From Halorientalis pallida (GTDB lineage: Archaea > Halobacteriota > Halobacteria > Halobacteriales > Haloarculaceae): 32,317 nucleotides of DNA. Positions 1-7,005 of the stretch are shown here, piece after piece (within the stretch, counting starts at the first letter, position 1; the number at the start of each line of letters is the position of its first letter). The stretch is taken from the NCBI RefSeq assembly GCF_004118325.1, contig NZ_RDFA01000012.1, forward strand, positions 1-32,317, given 5' to 3'. The notes beneath the pieces were generated by a model. The model was given only the letters and a program-made list of their open reading frames with translations. It made no database searches and was not told the DNA's origin. The translations under genes and the position numbers were made by a program.

Positions 1-55
1 ACTCGAATCGGGCTTCCGTGTCGGTCTCCTTGAGGTGGTCTTGATCTGAACTCAT
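1..55 (-). CDS. sufB: Fe-S cluster assembly protein SufB, N-terminal fragment (runs off window)
   Basis: Only the first 18 codons are present, reading MSSDQDHLKETDTEARFE, which matches the N-terminus I remember for haloarchaeal SufB. The start lies 54 bases downstream of the sufC stop on the same strand, which is the usual sufC-sufB order. SufB is the scaffold subunit that works with the SufC ATPase and SufD to build and hand over iron-sulfur clusters. The call rests on the short N-terminus and the synteny; the body of the gene lies outside the window. Confidence 0.8.
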   Translation of the reverse strand, partial: MSSDQDHLKETDTEARFE

Positions 56-109
56 TGTTGATGTTGGTTTATTTCTCTAGCTATATTAGCCTGTGCTAGC
101 CCTGGACGG

Positions 110-1042
110 TTACGCGGTCTCGAAGAACTCCTCGCGCACCCAGTCGTACCCCTTGTCCTCGAGTTCCTCGGCGAGCGAGGCGTCGCCGGACTTGGCGATC
201 TGCCCGTCGAGCATCACGTGGACGTGATCGGGTTCGACGTAGTCGAGGATGCGCTGGTAGTGGGTGATCTGCAGGATGCCTGCACCCTGTTCGTCCCGCA
301 GGGCGTTGATGCCGTTCGAGACGTCCTGCAGGCGGTCGATGTCCAGCCCGGAGTCGATCTCGTCCAGCACGGCGATCGAGGGCTCCAGGATCGCGGCCTG
401 AAGCACCTCGTTCTGTTTTTTTTCCCCGCCGGAGAAGCCGGCGTTGAGGTAGCGCTGGGCGAAACTCTCGTCCATGTCCAGTTGCTCCATCTTCTCCTGG
501 AGGATCTCCTGGAACTCCGCGACGCCGATGTCGCCCTCTTCGGGATCGCCCTCCATCGGGGACGTGTCGTAGCCCGCCGCGTCCTCGTTGGTGTCGTCGG
601 CGTCGGCTTCGTCGGCTTCCTCGTCGTCTTCGAACAGTTCTTCGCGCTCTTCGAGTTTGGCGTTCAGGGCCGTCCGCAGGAAGTTGACCATCGTGACGCC
701 CTCGATCTCCGCGGGGTACTGGAAGCCCAGGAAGATACCGAGCGCCGCGCGCTCGTTGGGCTCCAGGTCCAGAAGATTCCACGTGCGGAGATCCTCGGTG
801 ATCTCCTCGTCGAGGTCGTCGAACTCGTCGTCCTCGATGTGCAACAGAATCTCGCCGTCGGTCACTTCGTACGCCGGGTGGCCGGCGATGATCTTGGCGG
901 TCGTCGACTTCCCGCTCCCGTTGGGACCCATCAGCGCGTGGATCTCGCCGGATTCGACTTCGAGATCGACCCCGCGCAGGATCTGCTCGCCGCCCTCCTC
1001 GGCAACTTCAGCGTGTAGGTTGGATATTTCGAGTGTTGCCAT
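110..1042 (-). CDS. sufC: Fe-S cluster assembly ATPase SufC
   Basis: This 310-residue ABC-type ATPase energises the SufBCD iron-sulfur scaffold in the cytoplasm. Walker A (GPNGSGKST) is at residues 39-47, the Q-loop at about 108, the signature FSGGEKK at 203-209, Walker B with the SufC-typical end IAVLDEID at 223-230, and the H-loop His at 261. Bacterial SufC is about 250 residues. The extra length is mostly a very acidic insertion at about 135-172 between the Q-loop and the signature, plus acidic residues at 70-85. Start chosen: ATG giving [13 protein letters not shown], typical of the family. sufB follows on the same strand, so the two are probably co-transcribed. It is divergent from the histidine kinase gene across about 280 bases. 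Confidence 0.96.
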   Translation of the reverse strand: MATLEISNLHAEVAEEGGEQILRGVDLEVESGEIHALMGPNGSGKSTTAKIIAGHPAYEVTDGEILLHIEDDEFDDLDEEITEDLRTWNLLDLEPNERAALGIFLGFQYPAEIEGVTMVNFLRTALNAKLEEREELFEDDEEADEADADDTNEDAAGYDTSPMEGDPEEGDIGVAEFQEILQEKMEQLDMDESFAQRYLNAGFSGGEKKQNEVLQAAILEPSIAVLDEIDSGLDIDRLQDVSNGINALRDEQGAGILQITHYQRILDYVEPDHVHVMLDGQIAKSGDASLAEELEDKGYDWVREEFFETA

Positions 1043-1320
1043 TGTTTAGGGACACCTAAGTCGTTACAAACTCTGTGCGAGACGTTCATAATGCTTTCGC
1101 ATTCACCCAGTTAGGATTTCGTCAAGGGAAAATTTGATTTCGTATTCTGGAAAGCGGACGGCCCCAGCTGGGACGTCGGCGGCCGCTCGCCGGGGCGTGG
1201 TAGTGGCCTGACGTGCGGGTGACGGCGACCACCGTGCCGACGGCCGCGGCCTGTTTTCACCGGCGGTCACGTGAAATGTCCACAACATTCATGACCCGTA
1301 GTTGAATAGTTCTGCTGGGA

Positions 1321-3048
1321 ATGTTGCAGTTCAGCTGGCTCCTGTTGGTCCTCGTCTTCCCGCTTCTCGTCGCCGTTCCGACGATTCTGGTGATCGTCCG
1401 GAACTTCGAGAACCCCCGGCTGTCGCCGATCCCGCCGCTCGTGTTGATCGTCGCGGTGTCGCTGTGGTGTCTCGCCGACGCGGCGCGACTCGCGGTCACC
1501 GGCCTCGACGCGAAACTCGCCCTGTACCCCGGGTACTATCTCATGGGGACCGTCGTCGTGGTCTCGCTGTTCGTCTTCGCCGCCGACTACACGGAGCGAA
1601 GCGCCTGGCTCCGCCCCAGCCAGCTCGGGCTCGTCACGGCTCCGCTGTTGGTCTCGACCGGCCTCGAAGTCGCCAACTTTCGCTCGTGGACGATTCAGTC
1701 GGCGACGACCGTCACCCGCAACGGCGTGGTCGTCGCCGACGTGACCTGGGGCCCCATGTTCTACCTCCATCACGGTCTCGCCTACTGTTTCGTCGCCGGT
1801 GCCGCGTTCATGTTCCTCACTTACGAGACGACCAACCGACACTACCGGGGACAGGTGTGGTCCATCGTCGGCGCGCTCACCATCCCGTGGCTGCTCAACG
1901 TGGCCTACCTCACCGGTCTGACCGCGTTCAACTACACGAGTATCGGCTTCGCTGCCGCCCTCCCCGTCGGCGTCTTGATGATCTTTCGCTACCGGATCCT
2001 CCGTCTCATCCCGGTCGCCCGGTCCTCGGTCGTCGAGGAGATGGACACCGGCTACCTCGTGTTGGACCGCGGGGACGTCGTCGTCGACGTCAACGATCGC
2101 GCCGCGGAGTTGCTCGGCATCGACCCCGAACGACTCCTGGGCTACGACCGTGGCGTCCTCGAATCGACCTTCCCGGAGGTCGCCGCTGCCTTCGAGGGCG
2201 ACAGCGGGTTCGACACCATCAGCCGGCAGGAAGACGGCGAGGAGCGATACTACAACGTCGAAACGTCGGCGCTGGGACACGGCGACGACGGGACGGCACC
2301 GGACACCGGGTCGGTCGTCCTCTTCCAGGACGTGACCGCACAGATCGAGGCCCAGCGACAGCTCCGCGATCAGAAAGAGCGGCTCGAGGAACAGAACGAA
2401 CGGCTCGAGGAGTTCGCCAGCATCCTCTCACACGACCTCCGCAACCCCCTCTCGGTCGCGGACGGCCGGCTCGAACTCGCCCGTGACGAGCACGATAGCG
2501 TCCACATGGAGAAGATCGCCGAGGCCCACGAGCGGATGGACGATCTCATCTCGGACGCACTGGCGCTGGCCCGGCAGGGTCAGACCGTCCTGAGCCGCGA
2601 GCCAGTGTCGCTCGACCGGGTCTGTCGGTCCGCCTGGGAGAACGTCGACACGCGGTCGGCGACCGTCGAGATCGGGACGGACCGAACCGTCTCGGCCGAC
2701 GACTCACAGCTCACCCAGCTGTTCGAGAACCTCTTTCGCAACGCGGTCGAACACGGCGGCCCGGGTGTGACGGTCACCGTCGGCGAGTTCGACGAGGGCT
2801 TCTTCGTCGCCGACGACGGCCCCGGCATCCCCGAAGCCAAACGCGACGCAGTCTTCGAGAAGGGGTTCACGACCAGCGAGTCCGGGACGGGGTTCGGACT
2901 CAACATCGTCCGGACCATCGCCGACGCCCACGGCTGGGAGACGACGGTCACCGAGGCTGAAACCGAAGGTGCGCGGTTCGAGTTCACCGGCGTCGCCGAC
3001 GCCGCCGACACCGGGGTCGAGGTCGATTCGGTCGCCGACGCTACATGA
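1321..3048 (+). CDS. Sensor histidine kinase with N-terminal 7TM-type domain and PAS domain
   Basis: This 575-residue membrane kinase has about seven hydrophobic segments in residues 1-230, resembling the HisKA_7TM sensor module. A PAS-like domain follows at about 236-340, then a short coiled linker (345-365), a HisKA dimerisation domain and a C-terminal HATPase. The phospho-acceptor is His371 in SHDLRNPLS. The N-box is ENLFRNAVEHG (469-479), the G1 box DDGPGIP lies near 498-504, and the G2 box GTGFGLNIV near 522-530. The signal it senses is unknown. No response regulator is encoded beside it, so its partner is elsewhere or it acts alone. Its last 8 bases overlap the end of polB on the other strand. 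The start ATG is the first plausible one before the first membrane segment. Confidence 0.9.
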   Translation: MLQFSWLLLVLVFPLLVAVPTILVIVRNFENPRLSPIPPLVLIVAVSLWCLADAARLAVTGLDAKLALYPGYYLMGTVVVVSLFVFAADYTERSAWLRPSQLGLVTAPLLVSTGLEVANFRSWTIQSATTVTRNGVVVADVTWGPMFYLHHGLAYCFVAGAAFMFLTYETTNRHYRGQVWSIVGALTIPWLLNVAYLTGLTAFNYTSIGFAAALPVGVLMIFRYRILRLIPVARSSVVEEMDTGYLVLDRGDVVVDVNDRAAELLGIDPERLLGYDRGVLESTFPEVAAAFEGDSGFDTISRQEDGEERYYNVETSALGHGDDGTAPDTGSVVLFQDVTAQIEAQRQLRDQKERLEEQNERLEEFASILSHDLRNPLSVADGRLELARDEHDSVHMEKIAEAHERMDDLISDALALARQGQTVLSREPVSLDRVCRSAWENVDTRSATVEIGTDRTVSADDSQLTQLFENLFRNAVEHGGPGVTVTVGEFDEGFFVADDGPGIPEAKRDAVFEKGFTTSESGTGFGLNIVRTIADAHGWETTVTEAETEGARFEFTGVADAADTGVEVDSVADAT

Positions 3049-5809
3049 AGTTCCCGAGGCCGGTCTGTTCCTGCCCGCTTTTGACCTCGTCCCAGGAGAT
3101 ATCGAGCGCCTCCAGAATCCGCTCGATCGGCCCTTTGAGCGTCTTGTCGAGCATCTTCTCCCAGTCGACCTCGAACTCCTCGGGGACCTGATCCTCGTAC
3201 TCGAAACAGATCACGTCCGGATCGCGCCGGAACTCGCCGTACAGCGGATCCGTCGAGGGGTCCAGTCCGTGTTCGGCCTCGACCTTGTCCCAGAAGTCCG
3301 AGTGAACCCTGTCGAGGTAGAGCCGTTTCGGTTTCGACCCCGAGGAGAAGTTCGTCCCCAGCAGGAGGTTCGCGTACTTCGCCCCACGGACCTGGGCCGT
3401 GTCCGTGTCGTAGTTGTCCAGTTTCTTCCCGATGCCGCCGGGGATAGCGATGTCGTCTAAACTGGCCTCCTCGTTCTCGAACTCCTGGATGACCTCGTGG
3501 ACGTAGTCTTTGATGTCCTCCACGTCGGCCCCTTTGACGATGCGGTCGATCACGTCCTTCTGGACCTCCTTGGTGATCGGCGCGATGTCGCTGCGCTGGT
3601 ACTCGAAGCCCGTGATGTCGATGTCGTCGACGTCTTTGCCCTCCTTCCAGACGATGTGGCCGGCGTAGCGTTTCTTCTTGCCCGCCTGGAAAAAGCGGCG
3701 GTAGAGCTTCTCGAATTCGATCTGGAAGCGATGTTCCTCGCCGGCGTCGAGGTCGACGTGCAGTTCGTCTTCGGCGAACTCGTCGTAGGCGTCGTTGATC
3801 TGTTCTTCCAGTTCGAAGGACTGCTCGATGGCTTCCTCTCTGGAGACGTCGCCACCGAGTTCGATCATCACGCTGTCGGTGTCACCGTAGACGACTTCCT
3901 TGTCCATTCGGCCCGCCACCTCGTCGGTGTAGTCGATCACGTCTCGCCCGGTCGCGGTGACCGCAGCGCCCATCTCCTTGTCGTACAGGCGGAACCGGTC
4001 CCATCCCAGAACGCCGTAGAGGCTGTTCATGATCACCTTCACGGCGGCCTGCTGCCGGTCGAACTGTTCGTACTCGCTGGAGTCGGGGTCGTGGTCGTTC
4101 CGCAGTGATTTCTTCTCCTCGCGCTCGGTCAGCAGTTCGTCGACCATCTCCCGGATGACGCCGTCGGGTTCCTTCCGGAAGTGCTGGCCGTTCGGGGCCC
4201 GGAAGGTGTCACCGTCGTAGGCATCGGGGTCGACCTTGGTCTCGGGGCTTGCGTTGATCGTGACCATGCACATCGGGTAGAGGCTCTTCAGGTCCAGCAC
4301 CGTCACCATCTCCCGGACGCCGGTGATGGGGTCGAACACCGCACCGCCCTCGTAGTCCTCGGCGTCGTGTTGGCCCTTCGAGGGGAGCGCGAAGTTGCCG
4401 TGGAGTTTGTGGAGGACGTACATGTCGACGGCGTCGCCCGGCGTGGTGGCGTCTTCGAGCTTGCAGCCGACGAAGGAGGCGACCTCCTGCCAGAAGGGGA
4501 TGATCTCCTGTTGCTCGTTCAGCTCCACGCAGAGTTCCACGTCCCGGAGGTTGTACTCCAGCAGGCGCTCGGGGTCGTCCTCCCAGAGGTCGCCGATGTC
4601 GCCGGGGTAGCGCTCCTTGCCGACGCCCAGTTCCTGCTCGCCGACGGCATCGAGCCGGTAGGAGTCGAGTTCGGTGAACTTCGTGCGCTGGTAGGCATAG
4701 AGCAGGTCGAAGACGACCCGGCCTTTGATGCTGGGGCCCTGCCAGTTGTTGCGCCAGACCTCGTTCACGCGGGAGAGGCGTTCGATCGAGAGGTCGTAGT
4801 CGTGGTGTGGACCCTGGAGTTCTTCGAGACGATCGAGGAAGTACGGTGCGTCGAAATCGTCGAAATTCCACCCGCTCAAAAGATCCGGATCCGTTTTTTC
4901 GACGTAGGAAATAAAAGATTCCAGCATCGCCTCCTCGTCCTCGAAGACGCGCACGTCGGCGTCGAAGTCGTCCTCGATGGGGTCGTAGGCGGCCAGGGCC
5001 TCGGGCGGGTCGATGCCCTCGTCGGCGTCGAACAGCCAGGTGATGTACTCGTCGTCGTAGGAGTCGTGGGAGGTGAGACAGACGATGGTCTCTTCGCCGT
5101 CCTCGGGAAATCCCTGTCGGTCGTCGACCTCGATGTCGAAGGTGTTGACGCGGGGCTCGGCGCTGGCGTCGACGGCTTCGATCTCCTCGTGTGGCACCCG
5201 GATCGGTTCGTCCTCGGCCTCGCGGCGGACGGGCACCCGTACGCCGCTGGTGATGTCCTTGTCGATGAGCAGGCGGTTGGGAAAGAGGATGTCCGCCTCG
5301 TAGTGGTCGTACTCGTCGCGCATCTGCCCCACGTCGCGGGGCGTCTGACCGAAGATCTTCGTCAGGCGCTCGCCGCGGATGGATTCGTAGGGCTCGCCGT
5401 CCTCGTCTTCTTCTTCCCAGCCAGTGATGCGGTCACGCTGGCGGTCCGCGTCGGTGAGCGAGTCGGTCGGCGCGTAGAAGTAGGGTCTGAACTCGTAGAC
5501 CTCGACGTGGACCAGTTCCTCGGCCTCGGGCGTGCGGCCGAACAGGTGGACCACGGGGAACTCGTCGTCGCCCCGGCCCTCGACGGTGTAGTCGATCTGT
5601 GTCACCGCGAAGGTCACGTACTCGTCGGCGTCGGGATAGCGGATGTCGTCGAGATCGACGATCTCGAAGGCGTCGCCGCCGTTGCCCGCGACGGCCGCCG
5701 CCTCGGCGGCCGCGTCGCGCTCGTCGCCGCCGCCCGCGTCCGCATCGCTCCCCGTCCCGTCCTCGAACGCCGAGAGACCTGTCTGTGTTCCGTCCCCGGT
5801 CTCGTCCAT
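3041..5809 (-). CDS. polB: Family B DNA polymerase (PolB), intein-free
   Basis: This 922-residue replicative or repair DNA polymerase has 3'-5' exonuclease activity. Exonuclease motifs: FDIEVD (Exo I, about 224-229), NFDDFDAPYF (Exo II, 315-324) and YNLRDVE (Exo III, 419-425). Polymerase motifs: DLKSLYP (A, 506-512), KVIMNSLYG (B, 591-599), YGDTDS (C, 641-646) and KKKRYAG (711-717). Residues 1-45 are an acidic, Gly/Ala-rich and probably disordered tail. The C-terminus, QTGLGNFM (915-922), looks like a PCNA-interacting PIP box. All three usual intein sites (motifs A, B, C) are uninterrupted. I chose the ATG at 5809 rather than one 192 bases upstream. A TATA-like box sits about 29 bases before 5809, and the extension is basic and Cys/Arg-rich, unlike the rest of the protein. 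Confidence 0.97.
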   Translation of the reverse strand: MDETGDGTQTGLSAFEDGTGSDADAGGGDERDAAAEAAAVAGNGGDAFEIVDLDDIRYPDADEYVTFAVTQIDYTVEGRGDDEFPVVHLFGRTPEAEELVHVEVYEFRPYFYAPTDSLTDADRQRDRITGWEEEDEDGEPYESIRGERLTKIFGQTPRDVGQMRDEYDHYEADILFPNRLLIDKDITSGVRVPVRREAEDEPIRVPHEEIEAVDASAEPRVNTFDIEVDDRQGFPEDGEETIVCLTSHDSYDDEYITWLFDADEGIDPPEALAAYDPIEDDFDADVRVFEDEEAMLESFISYVEKTDPDLLSGWNFDDFDAPYFLDRLEELQGPHHDYDLSIERLSRVNEVWRNNWQGPSIKGRVVFDLLYAYQRTKFTELDSYRLDAVGEQELGVGKERYPGDIGDLWEDDPERLLEYNLRDVELCVELNEQQEIIPFWQEVASFVGCKLEDATTPGDAVDMYVLHKLHGNFALPSKGQHDAEDYEGGAVFDPITGVREMVTVLDLKSLYPMCMVTINASPETKVDPDAYDGDTFRAPNGQHFRKEPDGVIREMVDELLTEREEKKSLRNDHDPDSSEYEQFDRQQAAVKVIMNSLYGVLGWDRFRLYDKEMGAAVTATGRDVIDYTDEVAGRMDKEVVYGDTDSVMIELGGDVSREEAIEQSFELEEQINDAYDEFAEDELHVDLDAGEEHRFQIEFEKLYRRFFQAGKKKRYAGHIVWKEGKDVDDIDITGFEYQRSDIAPITKEVQKDVIDRIVKGADVEDIKDYVHEVIQEFENEEASLDDIAIPGGIGKKLDNYDTDTAQVRGAKYANLLLGTNFSSGSKPKRLYLDRVHSDFWDKVEAEHGLDPSTDPLYGEFRRDPDVICFEYEDQVPEEFEVDWEKMLDKTLKGPIERILEALDISWDEVKSGQEQTGLGNFM

Positions 5810-5834
5810 ACTGTCCACCCGTTCGTGACCCCCG

Positions 5835-5842
5835 ATTAAAAT
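5835..5842 (-). promoter_or_regulatory. TATA-like box of polB
   Basis: On the minus strand this reads ATTTTAAT. It is centred about 29 bases before the chosen polB start, which suggests a leaderless or near-leaderless mRNA and decides between the two candidate starts. Confidence 0.6.
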
Positions 5843-5884
5843 CCCGACGGTCCCCGCGTTTCGAAGCGGGACTGGAACACAAGG

Positions 5885-5889
5885 TATAT
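5885..5889 (+). promoter_or_regulatory. TATA-like box of the small gene at 5923
   Basis: TATAT is centred about 36 bases before the ATG at 5923, predicting a leader of roughly 10 bases. It lies back to back with the polB promoter. Confidence 0.4.
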
Positions 5890-5922
5890 GCCATGACACG
5901 TCATACCACAGGCTGAAGCGAC

Positions 5923-6105
5923 ATGACGGACCGCGCAAACGGAAGTCGGTCGGAGTTGGACAGTGCCGAAACGGGACCGGACGGCCCCGAAGTCGAGACA
6001 ATCGAGGCCTACGAGACCGACGACGGTGTCGTCCTCTACGACGCCCAGAACCCGCTCGCGTGGGTCCAGTCGAGTACGGCGACGACGCTCGAGGACGCAG
6101 TGTAA
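5923..6105 (+). CDS. Small haloarchaeal protein, DUF7331-like
   Basis: This is a 60-residue soluble acidic protein with no signal peptide or membrane segment. The C-terminal half contains VVLYDAQNPLAWVQS, which I recall as the core of a conserved small haloarchaeal family (DUF7331 by memory, not checked). Function is unknown. It is divergent from polB, with back-to-back TATA-like boxes, and 47 bases ahead of another small haloarchaeal gene. Its conserved core and the promoter argue that it is real despite its size. No catalytic motif is visible. Confidence 0.75.
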   Translation: MTDRANGSRSELDSAETGPDGPEVETIEAYETDDGVVLYDAQNPLAWVQSSTATTLEDAV

Positions 6106-6152
6106 GTCAGTCACGGAACCCTTTTCTCGGCGGCTATCCGACGGATGGAGTA

Positions 6153-6506
6153 GTGAGCGAGGACGAGGAGCGCTGGCCGGCTGAACCCGACGACCCGGGG
6201 AGTCCCGGGAACCTCGAGCCCGATCCGGAGTCGGATCTGTCTCCCGAGGCGCCGACGGTCGACATCCCCGAACCGCCAGACCCGTCCGAGAACGACGCGC
6301 CCGAGGGATTGGTCCGGTCGTTCTGGAAACTCGTCGCCATCTTCAACGTCGCGCTGTTCGCGCTCGCGCTGGGCCCGATGCTCGTCGTCTTCCGCGGCGA
6401 CGTCGTCGACGGCGGGGCCGTATTCTTTCTCGGCGTCGCCTTCTTTTTCTACGGCTACGTCCGTTACCAGCGTGCCCGGGCGACGTTCGGCGGCGACGAC
6501 GACTGA
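6153..6506 (+). CDS. Small membrane protein with acidic Pro-rich N-terminus, DUF7322-like
   Basis: This 117-residue protein starts at a GTG. Residues 1-52 are rich in Pro, Asp and Glu and are probably disordered. Two hydrophobic segments follow at about 58-80 and 86-103, then a short Arg-containing tail. That suggests a two-pass membrane hairpin with an acidic tail. I associate the pattern with the haloarchaeal family DUF7322 (from memory). Reading the frame further upstream gives a less acidic extension that would overlap the previous gene, so the GTG just before SEDEERWP is preferred. Function is unknown. It sits between two other small haloarchaeal genes on the same strand, with 46 bases to the next start. 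Confidence 0.7.
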   Translation: MSEDEERWPAEPDDPGSPGNLEPDPESDLSPEAPTVDIPEPPDPSENDAPEGLVRSFWKLVAIFNVALFALALGPMLVVFRGDVVDGGAVFFLGVAFFFYGYVRYQRARATFGGDDD

Positions 6507-6552
6507 ACTGGGTCCAGAACGGTTACCAGTCTCCGAGTACTACCGTCGGCCG

Positions 6553-7005
6553 ATGCGAACCGTCCGCGACGGCTCCGGCACGCGGCTGTTGCTGGTCAAA
6601 CAGTCCGGCGATTCGAGTCGCGTCCGCGACCCCGAGACCGGCGAGGAGCGGTACGTCCCCAACGACGAACTGGAGTTCGTCGACGAGTCACCCTTGGAGA
6701 CCGCCGCCCGCACCGTTCCGGCCGCGACGCGGACGATCCTGACCGCCGTCCGCGACGACCGGGCGCTGGGGCTGCTCTTCGAACTCGACCGGCGGGGCGC
6801 GGTCGCCGTCCGCGACCTCATGGCCGGCTACGACCTCTGTGAGAGCGACCTCCACGGCCTGCTCGGGGAGTTCCGCGCCGCCGGCCTGGTCGCCGAGGCG
6901 AGCGTCGGCGGCGAGCGTGGCTACGAACTCACCGACACGGCGAGCGCGGGACTGGCCCATCTCGGGGACAGAGCAACCGAGGCCGGGGACGGAGACGAAG
7001 ATTAG
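6553..7005 (+). CDS. Haloarchaeal protein with winged-helix-like C-terminus, DUF7346-like
   Basis: This 150-residue soluble protein begins with a compact region of about 40 residues (RTVRDGSGTRLLLVKQSGDS, then PETGEERYVPNDELE) that looks like a small beta domain. After a linker, residues about 75-140 read like a winged helix: ALGLLFELDRRG, then AVRDLMAGYDLCESDLHGLL, then GYELTDTA as the wing. A DNA-binding or adaptor role is possible but inferred. I recall this arrangement in haloarchaeal DUF7346 (unverified). Its stop overlaps the rad50 stop on the other strand by three to four bases. Start: ATG at 6553, the first one giving the conserved-looking N-terminus. Confidence 0.75.
   Translation: MRTVRDGSGTRLLLVKQSGDSSRVRDPETGEERYVPNDELEFVDESPLETAARTVPAATRTILTAVRDDRALGLLFELDRRGAVAVRDLMAGYDLCESDLHGLLGEFRAAGLVAEASVGGERGYELTDTASAGLAHLGDRATEAGDGDED

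Noticed and set aside
506..660. Simple-repeat-like GAC/GAG codon run inside sufC
   Set aside because: It encodes the in-frame acidic insertion and has no exact DNA repeat unit, so it is not a tandem repeat or an intein.
4181..5839. A 552-codon open frame on the plus strand, antisense to polB
   Set aside because: High-GC DNA with a third-position G/C bias produces long mirror frames. The composition (very rich in Val, Leu and Asp runs) has no recognisable domain, while polB on the other strand has every motif.
5810..6001. 64-residue N-terminal extension of PolB
   Set aside because: It would include the TATA-like box and overlap the oppositely oriented small gene. It is rich in Arg, Pro and Cys, unlike haloarchaeal coding sequence.
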